DNA of 64,000 nt from Chloroflexota bacterium (GCA_017993775.1 JAGOMA010000029.1:1-64000), one strand, 5' to 3'; positions 16,157 through 24,482 are shown, numbered from the stretch's first letter. The notes: generated from the sequence alone by a model not told the origin. Numbers and translations are program-made.

Positions 16157-17773
16157 TTATCCCTGGCGCAATTTTTCCATGACGGTTGGCAGCAAATCGG
16201 CCAGTTCGCTCATCAACAAGCCGGATTGGGCCGGGTAACGTTCGGCGGCGGCGGCGTGGAGATACGCGCCCAGGCAGGCGGCGGCATACGGCTCCAGCCC
16301 CTGGGCCAGCAGCCCGACAATCACCCCGCCGAGCACATCGCCGCTGCCGCCCACAGCCAGCGCCGGGTTGGCAAAGGGGATGATGGTTACACGGCCGTCT
16401 GGCGACCCCACCACCGTATATGCCCCTTTTAGCAAAACCACATGCCCCCACGCCTGCGCTTTGTCTTGCGCCAGCGTCACGCGGTCCAGTTCCTTTAACG
16501 CTGCCAGCGGAACGGCCGTTAATCGAGCCATCTCACCGGGATGGGGCGTGAGGATGGTCTTAGGCGGCAGCAGCTCCGGCCAACCGCTCAGTTGGGACAG
16601 CACATTCAGGCCATCGGCGTCTACCACAAGCGGGGGAAGCGACTGTTTTTCAGACAACAGCGCCGTCATAAATTCAGCCGCGTTATCCATGCCCGGCCCG
16701 ATCAGCAAAGCGCTGGCCTGGGTTTGCAATAGCACAGCCGCGCTGTCGCGGCCCAACACGTGGCGGTCCGGCACGACCGGATAGGTGGCTTCAGGCAGTT
16801 GCCCGGCGATGGTGGCGCGGATGGCGTCGGGCACGGCCAGGGCGACCAGACCAGCGCCGGTGCGGTAGGCGGCTTTGGCCGCCAGCGCCGGCGCGCCCCA
16901 GTAGCGGTAAGACCCGGCGGCGATGAGCGCTGTGCCAAATGTGCCTTTGTGGCCGGCCAACGGCCGTTCCGGCAGCAAATCCCGCGCATCATCCCTGGTC
17001 ATCACCTGAACGGACACGCCGGCCACTGCCTCCAGGTCTGGCGAGATGGCAATGTCGGCGACAACCAGTTCGCCGCAAGCCGCCGCGCCGGGGAAGATGA
17101 AGTGGCCGCGTTTTGGCCCGGCAAAGGTGACGGTGAGATCGGCGGGCAGGCTCAGCGGGTCCAGCGCGCCGGTGTCGCAGTTCAGGCCGCTGGGGCAGTC
17201 TACGGCGATCAGCGGCACGCGGGGAGATGGGGTGAGTCCTGTTTTGGGCGGGGATTGGGTTACGGCCGTTAAATTGGTGGTCTGAGGAGCCAGATCAGCG
17301 CGGCGAGCGGCCAGACCCGTGGCCACTTGCTGCAAGAGCCTGGCCAGTTCGCCGCCGATGGGGCGCGCCACGCCGGTTCCCAACAGGGCGTCAATCAGCA
17401 GGTCGGTGATGGCGAGGCGGGTGCGTAAAACGCGGTAGCGCTGGTCGAAGCTGGCTTCTACGGCAAACAAGCCCAGAGCCAGAATTTTGGCAAAGTTTTC
17501 ATCTTGTTCGGGATTGCGGGCTTTGGTGAGGTAAAAGGCGACGTTGGCCCCGGCTTCGGCCAGATAGCGACCGGCTACCAGACCGTCGCCGCCATTATTG
17601 CCCGGTCCAACCAACACCAGTACGCTGCGTCCGGCCACCGGATACCGCTCCATGATGGCATCGGCGACGGCTTTGCCGGCTGTTTCCATCATTTGGGCGT
17701 AGGTTGTGGCCCCGGAGGCATCGGCGGCCTTTTCGGCGGCTACCATTTCGGCAACGGTAAACACTTTGAGCAT
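16157..17773 (-). CDS. nnr: Bifunctional NAD(P)HX epimerase/dehydratase
   Basis: A 538-residue fusion that repairs damaged NAD(P)H hydrates. The N-terminal NnrE domain (about 1-220) epimerises NAD(P)HX and shows VLVLVGPGNNGGDGLVAGRYL and the IAVDCPSGLNCDTG loop. The C-terminal NnrD domain (about 235-538) dehydrates S-NAD(P)HX using ADP or ATP and shows HKGTFGTALIAAGS, TPHPGEMARL and the ribokinase-like GGSGDVLGGVIVGLLAQG with the catalytic Asp. The length and order match bacterial YjeF proteins. ATG at 17773 follows an AGAGG ribosome-binding site. A small GACCCGAAGGGTTT stem-loop separates it from the upstream SDR gene on the same strand. Confidence 0.93.
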   Translation of the reverse strand: MLKVFTVAEMVAAEKAADASGATTYAQMMETAGKAVADAIMERYPVAGRSVLVLVGPGNNGGDGLVAGRYLAEAGANVAFYLTKARNPEQDENFAKILALGLFAVEASFDQRYRVLRTRLAITDLLIDALLGTGVARPIGGELARLLQQVATGLAARRADLAPQTTNLTAVTQSPPKTGLTPSPRVPLIAVDCPSGLNCDTGALDPLSLPADLTVTFAGPKRGHFIFPGAAACGELVVADIAISPDLEAVAGVSVQVMTRDDARDLLPERPLAGHKGTFGTALIAAGSYRYWGAPALAAKAAYRTGAGLVALAVPDAIRATIAGQLPEATYPVVPDRHVLGRDSAAVLLQTQASALLIGPGMDNAAEFMTALLSEKQSLPPLVVDADGLNVLSQLSGWPELLPPKTILTPHPGEMARLTAVPLAALKELDRVTLAQDKAQAWGHVVLLKGAYTVVGSPDGRVTIIPFANPALAVGGSGDVLGGVIVGLLAQGLEPYAAACLGAYLHAAAAERYPAQSGLLMSELADLLPTVMEKLRQG

Positions 17774-17804
17774 AACAACCTCTTTTGGCGTTTATTCGTG
17801 ATAG

Positions 17805-17835
17805 GACCCGAAGGGTTTGCAAAACCCTTCGGGTC
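17805..17835. repeat. GACCCGAAGGGTTT stem-loop
   Basis: GACCCGAAGGGTTT at 17805-17818 pairs perfectly with AAACCCTTCGGGTC at 17822-17835 around a 3-base loop. It is a variant of the GACCCCAAGGGTTT family in which both arms carry the compensating change (C to G, G to C), so pairing is preserved. It lies between the SDR and nnr genes. Confidence 0.85.
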
Positions 17836-17853
17836 TTATCGGGTGCTTTAACT

Positions 17854-18837
17854 CTACAAAATACCTGATTGGCGGTACCAGTGCAAGGTTTCCTGGACGC
17901 CGATGCGGAAGGGCGTGGGGCGGAATCCCAGTTCTTTTTCGGCTTTGGCGGTGCTGACGTGCCAATCTTGGAACACGTAGGGGGCCATGTTGATGGGGTA
18001 GAAGGGTTCGCGGTGGGTGAGGCGGGAAACGGCCGTCCAGGATCGCGCCAATGTGAGTACCAGCCATTTGGGGACGTTGACGCGCCAGCGGCCAATGCCG
18101 GCCAGGTCGCTGACGACGCTGTTGACCGAGTTATGATCGAGAGATTGGCTGCAAATGTTGTAAATTTCTCCGATACGGCCGTTTTCCAGCGCCAGCATCA
18201 CGCCTTGTACCACATCTGGCACATAAACGGGAAAGGTGATGCGTTTGCCGCCATCGACCTTGATGCGCCAGCCGCGCAGGGGTTCCTCGAAAAAGAGACG
18301 ATTGAAGGCGTAACGGCCGTATGGGCCATAAAACGCGCCGGGCCGCAGCACAATCACGGGCAGGTTGTTTTCGCGGTGATGGGTAAGGGCCAATTGTTCG
18401 GCTTCGTATTTGGTGCGCTGGTAGGGTTCTTGTGGGTAGCAGCGGGCGGTTTCGTCCAGCACGCCCTGTTCTGGCGTTTTGCCGACGACGACGGCCGTGG
18501 AGATGTGGATGAAGCGCTGAACGGAAACGGCCGTGGCGGCTTGCAGCAGCGCATTTGTGCCGCCAACATTGGTGCGCCAGAAAGAGAGCGAATCGCCCCA
18601 GAAGCGGAATTGCCCGGCGGCGTGAATTACCTGATCGCACTCCTGGCAGGCAACCAGCGCGGCTGCCGGGTCGCTGATGTCGTCGGTATAAGCCAGGGAA
18701 ACGCCAAGTTCCTGCAAGAAGCGGGTGTCGCTGCTGGGGCGCACGAGCGCCTTCACCGGATACCCTGCGGCGTGTAGTTGGGGGATGAGATGTTGGCCTA
18801 AAAAGCCGGTGGCTCCAGTGACGAGGATCATGCGCAT
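17854..18837 (-). CDS. NAD-dependent epimerase/dehydratase family protein (extended SDR)
   Basis: A 327-residue Rossmann-fold oxidoreductase. The cofactor loop TGATGFLGQHL lies near 7-17. Asp and Ala contacts (TDDISD, HAAGQ) follow near 51 and 72. The catalytic triad region has ISTAVVVG (Ser near 112) and the YxxxK motif in YQRTKYEAE (near 138-144). The overall layout resembles NAD-dependent sugar-nucleotide epimerases and the dihydroflavonol-reductase/3-beta-HSD-like group. The sequence does not decide the substrate. Two possible ATG starts (18837 and 18831) follow GGAG. The tRNA terminator lies immediately upstream. Confidence 0.82.
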   Translation of the reverse strand: MRMILVTGATGFLGQHLIPQLHAAGYPVKALVRPSSDTRFLQELGVSLAYTDDISDPAAALVACQECDQVIHAAGQFRFWGDSLSFWRTNVGGTNALLQAATAVSVQRFIHISTAVVVGKTPEQGVLDETARCYPQEPYQRTKYEAEQLALTHHRENNLPVIVLRPGAFYGPYGRYAFNRLFFEEPLRGWRIKVDGGKRITFPVYVPDVVQGVMLALENGRIGEIYNICSQSLDHNSVNSVVSDLAGIGRWRVNVPKWLVLTLARSWTAVSRLTHREPFYPINMAPYVFQDWHVSTAKAEKELGFRPTPFRIGVQETLHWYRQSGIL

Positions 18838-18851
18838 ACTTCTCCGCGTTA

Positions 18852-18899
18852 GAAAAAAGACGAAGGACCTGATGTGTCAATCATCGGTCCTTCGTCTTT
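18852..18899 (-). terminator. Intrinsic terminator of tRNA-Arg
   Basis: A perfect 14-bp stem, AAAGACGAAGGACC (18856-18869) with GGTCCTTCGTCTTT (18886-18899), followed on the minus strand by a T run. It starts 12 bases after the tRNA 3' end. It also separates the tRNA from the SDR gene downstream. Confidence 0.85.
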
Positions 18900-18910
18900 G
18901 CTTTGGCAGG

Positions 18911-18983
18911 CACCCCAGGAGGGAATCGAACCCCCAACCTACGGATTAGAAGTCCGGCGCTCTGTCCGTTGAGCTACTGGGGC
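18911..18983 (-). tRNA. tRNA-Arg (anticodon TCT)
   Basis: On the minus strand all arms are visible. The acceptor stem is GCCCCAG/CTGGGGT with one G-U pair, the D arm is GCTC...GAGC, and the anticodon stem CCGGA encloses CTTCTAA with anticodon TCT. The T arm GGGGG-TTCGATT-CCCTC has one G-U pair. The discriminator is G. CCA is not encoded (CCT follows). It reads AGA and probably AGG codons. Confidence 0.95.
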
Positions 18984-19000
18984 CAGTGAAGGCAAACGCA

Positions 19001-19029
19001 ATTCTAATCGGCAACAGGAGGCGCGTCAA
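19001..19029 (-). promoter_or_regulatory. Promoter of tRNA-Arg
   Basis: On the minus strand TTGACG (19029-19024), a 17-base spacer and TAGAAT (19006-19001). The expected transcription start is about ten bases before the tRNA 5' end. The promoter lies over the 3' end and stop codon of the upstream gene. Confidence 0.75.
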
Positions 19030-19462
19030 CCGGTTTGCGTTGTTGCAGAATTTGGGCGATACGGCCGTTTGCAATGTCCGCCAGCAGCGTTTCCAGATCC
19101 GGCACAATTTCGTTGGCCGTGAAGCGCACGGCCCAATGATGCATCATGGGCGTAATGGCGATGATGTAAATGCCCGCGCTAAAGGCTTCCCACATTTCCA
19201 TAGCCGTTCCCATGCTGGGGCGAGGCAAATAGGCGATCATCAGGTCCACGTTGGCGGCCTGACGGGTCATGGAGAGGAATGTGTGGCGCGCCGTCTCTTC
19301 GTCGTAATTGACGCTGTTGGGATTCAGGGCGTAGGGATCAAAAATGGAGATGTCGGGAATGTGGGCGCGCAGCGCATCGGAGATTTGGGCGCGGTAAGAT
19401 TGGCTGTCTATCTGGTTGTCCAGACGTGTGCCTTGCATAATGCCGGCAATAAACACTTGCAT
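19004..19462 (-). CDS. Nucleoside 2-deoxyribosyltransferase-like protein
   Basis: A 152-residue protein of the nucleoside deoxyribosyltransferase/TIR-like flavodoxin fold. It begins MQVFIAGIMQGT, the usual first strand and phosphate-binding turn. It contains NVDLMIAYLPRPSMGTAMEMWEAF near 71-94, which fits the family pattern D-x-x-I-x-x-x-P-x-x-x-GTxxE with a candidate catalytic Glu, followed by AGIYIIAITP. Known members transfer deoxyribose between bases or cleave nucleotide N-glycosidic bonds. The exact substrate is unknown. Its ribosome-binding site (GAGGTAG) overlaps the last codons of the MoaD-like gene upstream, so the two are probably co-translated. Confidence 0.7.
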   Translation of the reverse strand: MQVFIAGIMQGTRLDNQIDSQSYRAQISDALRAHIPDISIFDPYALNPNSVNYDEETARHTFLSMTRQAANVDLMIAYLPRPSMGTAMEMWEAFSAGIYIIAITPMMHHWAVRFTANEIVPDLETLLADIANGRIAQILQQRKPVDAPPVAD

Positions 19463-19466
19463 AGGG

Positions 19467-19727
19467 CTACCTCGTGGGGGCGCCGCCGGTGGCGGGCGGG
19501 AAAAGGGTGAGTTGGTCGCCGGCGTGGAGGGGGGTGTTGAGGGGAACGGCCGTATTGTTGAGAGATACGGCCGTTAACAAGCCTTCCGGAATTCCCAACC
19601 GGGCCGCCACCGAGGCGACTGTGTCGCCGGTTTCCACAGCAAAAGAAAACGGGTGATGTGGAGCACCACCCGCCAGAGTCGGTTTGTATGGTTGCAACAT
19701 ACCGTAAAGCCGGATTTCAATTTCCAA
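19467..19727 (-). CDS. MoaD/ThiS-family ubiquitin-like sulfur carrier with a post-diglycine tail
   Basis: An 86-residue beta-grasp protein. It opens with the typical MEIEIRLYGMLQPY strand and has VETGDTVASVAARLGIPEGLL in the helix region. It ends GDQLTLFPPATGGAPTR, matching the MoaD ending (L-x-PPVxGG) except that four residues (APTR) follow the diglycine. Classical sulfur carriers must end in free GG to be adenylated, so this protein would need trimming, or it acts differently. The tail codons coincide with the ribosome-binding site of the next gene. The start is TTG at 19727, five bases after the stop of the upstream gene, with no clear Shine-Dalgarno sequence. No MoeB, ThiF or MoaE partner is in the window. 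Confidence 0.75.
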   Translation of the reverse strand: MEIEIRLYGMLQPYKPTLAGGAPHHPFSFAVETGDTVASVAARLGIPEGLLTAVSLNNTAVPLNTPLHAGDQLTLFPPATGGAPTR

Positions 19728-19732
19728 AACGG

Positions 19733-20182
19733 TTAATCGTCATCGAGCATCGGGCGAATGCCCTGGTAGATGCGCGCTCCGCCAAGCGTGCGAATAACAA
19801 CGTCGATAGGGCGTTCCAGCCGTTCCGCCAACTCGCGCCCGGTTAATGGCTGGTTGCCGTTTGCCAGCAAAACACAAAAAGCGGCATCCACCAGCGACGT
19901 CCGCGCCATAAAATCATCCGGTAGTTGGTTGAAGTAAGATTGAATCATGTACTGGAAGCCATCAACCCGGCGAACTTCACCCGTATTGGCGTCGACCAAA
20001 TCAACCTCATCCACCCCGGCATCCATTTCAACATCGGCGCCGATGTTTAACCGGTTGAACAAATAGGTTTTGAGATCCAGGTTAGACTCATCCCACCATG
20101 AATAGTCCACGTAAAACCTGGTATCGGCTGAAACTCGTTTTAACGAGTGGGATTTGAATTGTGGACGTGGATTACTGGACAA
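19733..20182 (-). CDS. Unknown protein with acidic middle and possible winged-helix C-terminus
   Basis: 149 residues, not recognised. The first 50 residues are polar with aromatic YVDYSWWDE. The centre is acidic (DVEMDAGVDEVDLVDANTGE). The C-terminus NQPLTGRELAERLERPIDVVIRTLGG (about 110-135) looks like a helix-turn-helix or winged-helix segment, by inference only. The TTG start at 20182 follows GAGGAG. It directly follows the 527-residue unknown gene with a 26-base gap and precedes the MoaD-like gene by five bases, so all probably form one transcript. Possibilities include a DNA-binding adaptor for the larger protein. No enzymatic motif is visible. Confidence 0.65.
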   Translation of the reverse strand: MSSNPRPQFKSHSLKRVSADTRFYVDYSWWDESNLDLKTYLFNRLNIGADVEMDAGVDEVDLVDANTGEVRRVDGFQYMIQSYFNQLPDDFMARTSLVDAAFCVLLANGNQPLTGRELAERLERPIDVVIRTLGGARIYQGIRPMLDDD

Positions 20183-20208
20183 GATAACTCCTCTTTGTAC
20201 TCTCTAGG

Positions 20209-21792
20209 TTAATTGCTGCCTTGCCAGCGGCTGCTGTCGAATCGCCAGTAATGGTCGCCGACCGCCTGGAAGGCGGGGTGGCGCACTAACTCGGCGAAAA
20301 TGGGGCCTGGGGGCAGGCGGCGCAGCATGTTGATGGCGCTGTAAATAGTTTTGGCGTGGACGGTGTTTTGCGGGTTCAGGTTGGCCAGTTCTGGGAAAAT
20401 TTCTCCCAGCAGCGAGGCGACTGACCGTTGGTTGGCTTCGGCGCGCCGCCACAGGGCGTCGATGGCGGCGACGACATCGGTGCCGACAATGAGCAGATCG
20501 TCGTAGCCGCAGCTGACGGCGCGGCGCATGAGTTCAAATTTGATGCGATTGTCGGCGGCCGTAGCCAGGCGTACCCATTCGCGCTGCGCGCGGCGGCGAT
20601 CAAAACCGATGAGGATGACGCCGGGTTTGGGACCTGGGGACAGGTGGACAAAGCCCCCAATGGGAATTTCGTTGTTTTCGTACCAGCTGCCCAGGCCGTA
20701 AATATAGCGGTGTTCTTGCACGACCCAACCGACGATTTCTTCCTTGGTTTCGTCGTCGATGAAGAGGACGCGCTGGCGGGGGGAGTTGCTGGGAGGGAAC
20801 AACGGCCGTATCCGCGAACTGAGCGGCAATGTCCCGGCGTAACGATGGGGATACATGAGGGTAAACACAACCGGCTGCGCTGTGGTCTGCGGCGGAATGT
20901 TCGACCATTCGTCATCCAATTCACGTTCTAGCAGCAGCAGTTGTGGGCTTAACAGAGCGGTGTCATAGGAGGGCGTTTTGTTGATCAGGCGTTCCGGCAC
21001 GGCCTTGACGCCATCTGGTTCCAGACGCTTCAGGAACCAGGCTACCTGACCTTTGGGCGCAACTTCGTCGAACCGTTTGTCGTTTAGCAGGGCGTAATTG
21101 AGCGAAAAGGTTTGCGTTTCGATGTCAATAGCCGGGTCCAGGTCTAGATGAGGCAAGATTTCTTGTGTGCCCAGCGGGCCGCCTTCGCTGACTTCCAAAA
21201 TGGCTTCGGAAAGGTGCAGGTGTCCCAGGTTGATGTCGGCCATGAGCGCTTTGACAAACCATTGGTTGGCCAGACGCACAAATTCTGGGCGTTCGCCGAG
21301 TACCGCGGCGACTTTATCTTCGACCAGTTTGCCTACTTGTGTTTGCAAGGCGTCCAGGTCTATCTGTTCCATGAGGTCGATTTGATCGCCGTTGACCAGG
21401 TTTAGGGCGTGGTCGATGGTCAGATCGGCGGCAAATTCGCGGGTTTTGCCTTTAATGTTGACGGCAATGACGTTGAATTTGCCATAGTTTGGATTAAAAC
21501 CGGGGCGTACGGCCGTTACTTTGCCGTGGGCAAACTTCAAAACCGGGAAAACCAGCTCGTCGCCAACCGCAAAACTGCCTTTCGGTTGGTAAATCAGACG
21601 GTCGGCCATCAGGCGTTCAATGCGATTTTGTTCCTCGGCTACTCGGTGGGCAATGATGATGCGGGCAATCTGCACGGCCGTTTGCGGCTTTTCTACCTCC
21701 AAAAAATGGTTGTAGATTTGCTCGACGTCAGATTCAGTCAAAGTGAAAGCGGACCCCCAGTAGTCCGGATTTTGTGTTTGGGGTTGTATCAC
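20209..21792 (-). CDS. Large protein of unknown function, partner of the 149-residue protein
   Basis: About 527 residues, not recognised. The N-terminal 80 residues (ESDVEQIYNHFLEVEKPQT, then AVQIARIIIAHRVAEEQN, ending DRLIYQPKG) resemble a winged-helix-like fold, followed by small beta-rich segments (VGDELVFPVLKFAHGKVTAV). The C-terminal half has alternating strands and helices (RVLFIDDETKEEIVGWVVQE, PGVILIGFDRRRAQREWVRL). There is no signal peptide, membrane helix or catalytic motif I can name. A GTG start at 21792 is favoured by AGGAG at the right distance. A TTG at 21810 gives a slightly longer frame. It may be a lineage-specific nucleic-acid-associated protein, which is speculation from the N-terminal fold only. 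Confidence 0.7.
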   Translation of the reverse strand: MIQPQTQNPDYWGSAFTLTESDVEQIYNHFLEVEKPQTAVQIARIIIAHRVAEEQNRIERLMADRLIYQPKGSFAVGDELVFPVLKFAHGKVTAVRPGFNPNYGKFNVIAVNIKGKTREFAADLTIDHALNLVNGDQIDLMEQIDLDALQTQVGKLVEDKVAAVLGERPEFVRLANQWFVKALMADINLGHLHLSEAILEVSEGGPLGTQEILPHLDLDPAIDIETQTFSLNYALLNDKRFDEVAPKGQVAWFLKRLEPDGVKAVPERLINKTPSYDTALLSPQLLLLERELDDEWSNIPPQTTAQPVVFTLMYPHRYAGTLPLSSRIRPLFPPSNSPRQRVLFIDDETKEEIVGWVVQEHRYIYGLGSWYENNEIPIGGFVHLSPGPKPGVILIGFDRRRAQREWVRLATAADNRIKFELMRRAVSCGYDDLLIVGTDVVAAIDALWRRAEANQRSVASLLGEIFPELANLNPQNTVHAKTIYSAINMLRRLPPGPIFAELVRHPAFQAVGDHYWRFDSSRWQGSN

Positions 21793-21985
21793 ATCAAACT
21801 CCTGTCGCAAGGGGAAAATTTGTTCTCCAAGATAGGAAAATTATACCAATTCTAGGCTGTAGTTGCCAGTTTGGCGCAGTTTTCGGCTATTTGGCTGCTT
21901 AAGGACGTAGACTCAAAGGGTTTTATGGCTATACGTTTTGCGTATTTCCACGATCTTCCAATAGACCTTCACCTTCACCGATCCG

Positions 21986-23410
21986 TTACGGAAAGGAGGT
22001 TGTGGTCCACTGCATGCCGTCGACCGCGACGCCGTTGACGCGTAAATCCCAGTGCAGGTGCGGCCCATTGGACAAACCGGTGTTGCCGCCCAGGCCAATT
22101 GCCTGTCCGGCGGTGACGGTGTCGCCGGCGGCGACCAGAATCTCGGAGAGGTGGAAGTAGGCGGTCATGACGCCCAGGCCATGATCGAGGATGACGGTGT
22201 TGCCACGCAGTTCCAACGGTTCGCTGAATACTACCACGCCATTGGCCGGCGCCAGGATGGGCGTGCCGATGCCGCCGGCAAAATCGACGCCGGTATGGAA
22301 AAGGTCGATGGGGCCGTCGTTGTAGGAACGGCCGTCGCCATACGGCGCAGTCACAATGGTTGTGGTCACCGGAGCCTGGAACAAACCATCCCAAAGCTGC
22401 TGATCGCTGAAGCGCGTGTAAATGCCGTCTAAAAAGAGGTCTTCGTTTTGGCGGATGGCCGGGTCGAGCAGGGCGCTTAATTCTTCGGGGATGGTGATGT
22501 ATTGCGTGCCATATCCGGCCGAGGCCAGGCTGACGCTCTGGTAAAATGGCGACCAGGGTTGGCTGCCGGATCCGCTCAGTTCTAGCTCGTATTGTCCCGG
22601 CTCGGTGAACGCATCCAGGCCAACCAGAGCGATATAGCCGCTGCCAGAGGGGGTGAAGTGCAGCGAATGACCGGCCAGTTGGCCGGTAGGCAGGCCATCC
22701 AGCAGGTTTTCGACGTAAACGGAGGCTGTAAATCCCTGGCGCAGGCTAGAAGACGGCCGTAACCGAACATCCACCCACGTTCCCGGCAAATCGCGGTAGG
22801 GTTGGTCGCCTGGAATACGCAGCCGCTGCCCAGGAAAGACAACGGCCGTGTCCAGCCCATTCGCCGCCAGCAAATCATCCACCGTCGTTAGCGTGCGGGC
22901 GGCGATCATAGCCAGCGTTTCGCCGGGGGCGACAACGTAAGGCGCGCCGGTCTGCGGCAGCGGCGTTTCCGATCCCGTGCGGCTGGTGATGGAAATTATC
23001 TGCCCCACCAGCAGGTCTTGCCGGGGGTTGATCAGACGGTTGGCCCGGGCTAATTCTGGCAGGGTGGTGTTGAAACTGGCAGCAATGCCGGCCAGAGAAT
23101 CGCCCAATTGCGCGGTGTAGATGGTTTCTACGGCCGTGCCATCGCGGCCAGGAATAATGAGTGGCTGACCAATGGCCAGCAGCGCGTCTTCGCCCAGGCC
23201 GTTGGCTGCCAACAGTTCAGCTACGCTGATGCCGTAGGTGGTGGCGATGACCGTCAGGTTTTCGCCTTCTTGCACGCGGTGGACAAATGGGATTGGCGGA
23301 GCGGCAGGTGTGTTGTCCTGCGCGAAAAGCGCCAGCGGCAGCAGCCCGCCTAACAGAAGCAGCGCCAGCAGCAGGCTGGCGACGAATTTTTTACGACTTG
23401 CGTGTGGCAA
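21986..23410 (-). CDS. Secreted LysM and M23 (lysostaphin-like) peptidase
   Basis: A 474-residue exported cell-wall hydrolase. A signal peptide (about 1-31, LLLALLLLGGLLPLALFA) is followed by three LysM-like peptidoglycan-binding repeats: HRVQEGENLTVIATTYGI near 44, YTAQLGDSLAGIAASFN near 97 and YVVAPGETLAMIAARTL near 157. A linker of about 130 residues precedes the C-terminal M23 metallopeptidase domain (about 350-474) with the zinc ligands HTGVDFAGG and HLHWDL. M23 enzymes cut peptide cross-links in peptidoglycan. The start is TTG at 23410 after GGAAG. The DUF192 gene ends just upstream on the same strand, so the two may be co-transcribed. Confidence 0.92.
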   Translation of the reverse strand: MPHASRKKFVASLLLALLLLGGLLPLALFAQDNTPAAPPIPFVHRVQEGENLTVIATTYGISVAELLAANGLGEDALLAIGQPLIIPGRDGTAVETIYTAQLGDSLAGIAASFNTTLPELARANRLINPRQDLLVGQIISITSRTGSETPLPQTGAPYVVAPGETLAMIAARTLTTVDDLLAANGLDTAVVFPGQRLRIPGDQPYRDLPGTWVDVRLRPSSSLRQGFTASVYVENLLDGLPTGQLAGHSLHFTPSGSGYIALVGLDAFTEPGQYELELSGSGSQPWSPFYQSVSLASAGYGTQYITIPEELSALLDPAIRQNEDLFLDGIYTRFSDQQLWDGLFQAPVTTTIVTAPYGDGRSYNDGPIDLFHTGVDFAGGIGTPILAPANGVVVFSEPLELRGNTVILDHGLGVMTAYFHLSEILVAAGDTVTAGQAIGLGGNTGLSNGPHLHWDLRVNGVAVDGMQWTTTSFP

Positions 23411-23413
23411 TCG

Positions 23414-23857
23414 TTACACTTCCTTCTCTAAAAATTGTAGATGGTCGCCTATCTTCACCTGCGTCAGCAGGCTGGGATGCAGTTCGATGACGTAGCGCGC
23501 CGGAGCCTGGGGCACGTATGACGGCCGCCACGGCCGTGCAACCACCATGTCTACCACTTCGCCGGCATCGTTCACCCAGATAACGCCCAAATCGAAAAAG
23601 ACGAAAAACATGTGGATGGCGGTATTAACGCGGGTATCTGCTTTTTCTACCAAAACCAGGCCATCGGTGGGCGCCAGGGTGCGGCGGAAGGTGAAGCCGC
23701 GCAGTTTGCTGCCAAAAGAATCGCACCATTTGAGGCGTGGAGGCAGGATACGGCCGTTTTCCACCTGCTTTAGTTGACGGTAGGTAACCATATCGGGAAG
23801 TATAGACAATCCTGAAAACCGGGCAAACGGGGCCGGTTGTAATTCCCAATTGCCCAT
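23414..23857 (-). CDS. DUF192 family protein
   Basis: About 147 residues. The C-terminal 110 residues match DUF192: KWCDSFGSKLRGFTFRR, NTAIHMFFVFFDLGVIWVND, VVDMVVARPWRPSYVPQAPARYVIELHP. The family often carries signal peptides. Here the N-terminus (GNWELQPAPFARFSG) does not look like one, so a cytosolic location is likely. The ATG at 23857 overlaps the TGA of the upstream HD gene (TGATG), which supports this start by translational coupling. A downstream ATG at 23791 (MVTYRQLKQ) would fit the domain boundary better but lacks a ribosome-binding site. The function of DUF192 is unresolved. Confidence 0.75.
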   Translation of the reverse strand: MGNWELQPAPFARFSGLSILPDMVTYRQLKQVENGRILPPRLKWCDSFGSKLRGFTFRRTLAPTDGLVLVEKADTRVNTAIHMFFVFFDLGVIWVNDAGEVVDMVVARPWRPSYVPQAPARYVIELHPSLLTQVKIGDHLQFLEKEV

Positions 23858-24426
23858 CAACTGTTAAGCGTCGGGTCTCCGGCGCGACGTTGGCGCAGCG
23901 CAGCGTAAATCGCCTGAGACTGCGGATAGTGGAAAATGTGCGGCGTGTGCCAAAATTCGGCCAGTTGACGATTGCCGGTCTGCTCTTCGTACATCACAGC
24001 TTGCAAAAACATGTCTAGCTTGTCGGCGTCGTGGACCAGATGAGCCTCCGGGGTGGCGGCGGCGTGCAATTCTTCCCACCAGGCCAGCAGCGGCGCGGTA
24101 AAATCCGCCTGGGGCAGCATCACATGCATGGCCTGGCGCTCGACGCTGGTTTTGATGTCTGGCGGCAGGTATTGCCAGGCTGGCGTGGGAATGTCGGTGG
24201 TCAGCCCTTCGGGCAGATCGTGCAGGGCGGCCATGGCTAGCGTTTTGCCCAGGTCGATGGGTTCTTCAACGAGCGGAGCCAATACCAGGGCGACGAAGAC
24301 GACGCCAAAACTGTGGGCGGCCACGTTTTCCGCATTGGGCACGCCGCGCTGTACCCAGCCAGTGCGGGCGGTGCGTTTGAGTTGGTTGCCGTGAAGCAGG
24401 GTGTTGAGTACGGCCGTTACATCCAT
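23857..24426 (-). CDS. HD-domain 5'-deoxynucleotidase, YfbR/HDDC2-like
   Basis: A 189-residue HD-superfamily phosphohydrolase. Metal ligands are visible as His38 (ENVAAHSF), His69-Asp70 (ALHDLPEG) and Asp in VHDADKLDMF (132-140). These match YfbR-type enzymes, which dephosphorylate deoxyribonucleoside 5'-monophosphates. The RTARTGWVQRGVPNAENVAAHS N-terminal pattern is also typical. The ATG at 24426 follows AGGAGATGATAG. It overlaps the DUF192 gene by one base (TGATG). A role in nucleotide pool balance is assumed from the family. Confidence 0.85.
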   Translation of the reverse strand: MDVTAVLNTLLHGNQLKRTARTGWVQRGVPNAENVAAHSFGVVFVALVLAPLVEEPIDLGKTLAMAALHDLPEGLTTDIPTPAWQYLPPDIKTSVERQAMHVMLPQADFTAPLLAWWEELHAAATPEAHLVHDADKLDMFLQAVMYEEQTGNRQLAEFWHTPHIFHYPQSQAIYAALRQRRAGDPTLNS

Positions 24427-24482
24427 CTATCATCTCCTAAAATGAGTTAAAGCTTTGGTAATTACTCAGGTTTTTCAGGCAA

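Noticed and set aside
20428..20931. Long antisense open frames opposite large genes (for example 20428-20931 and 28254-28808)
   Set aside because: They mirror well-supported genes, lack ribosome-binding sites and contain no family motifs. High GC content makes such shadows common.
20209..21792. Restriction endonuclease or toxin role for the 527-residue protein
   Set aside because: No PD-(D/E)xK, HNH or other nuclease motif is visible, and the neighbours are not defence genes.
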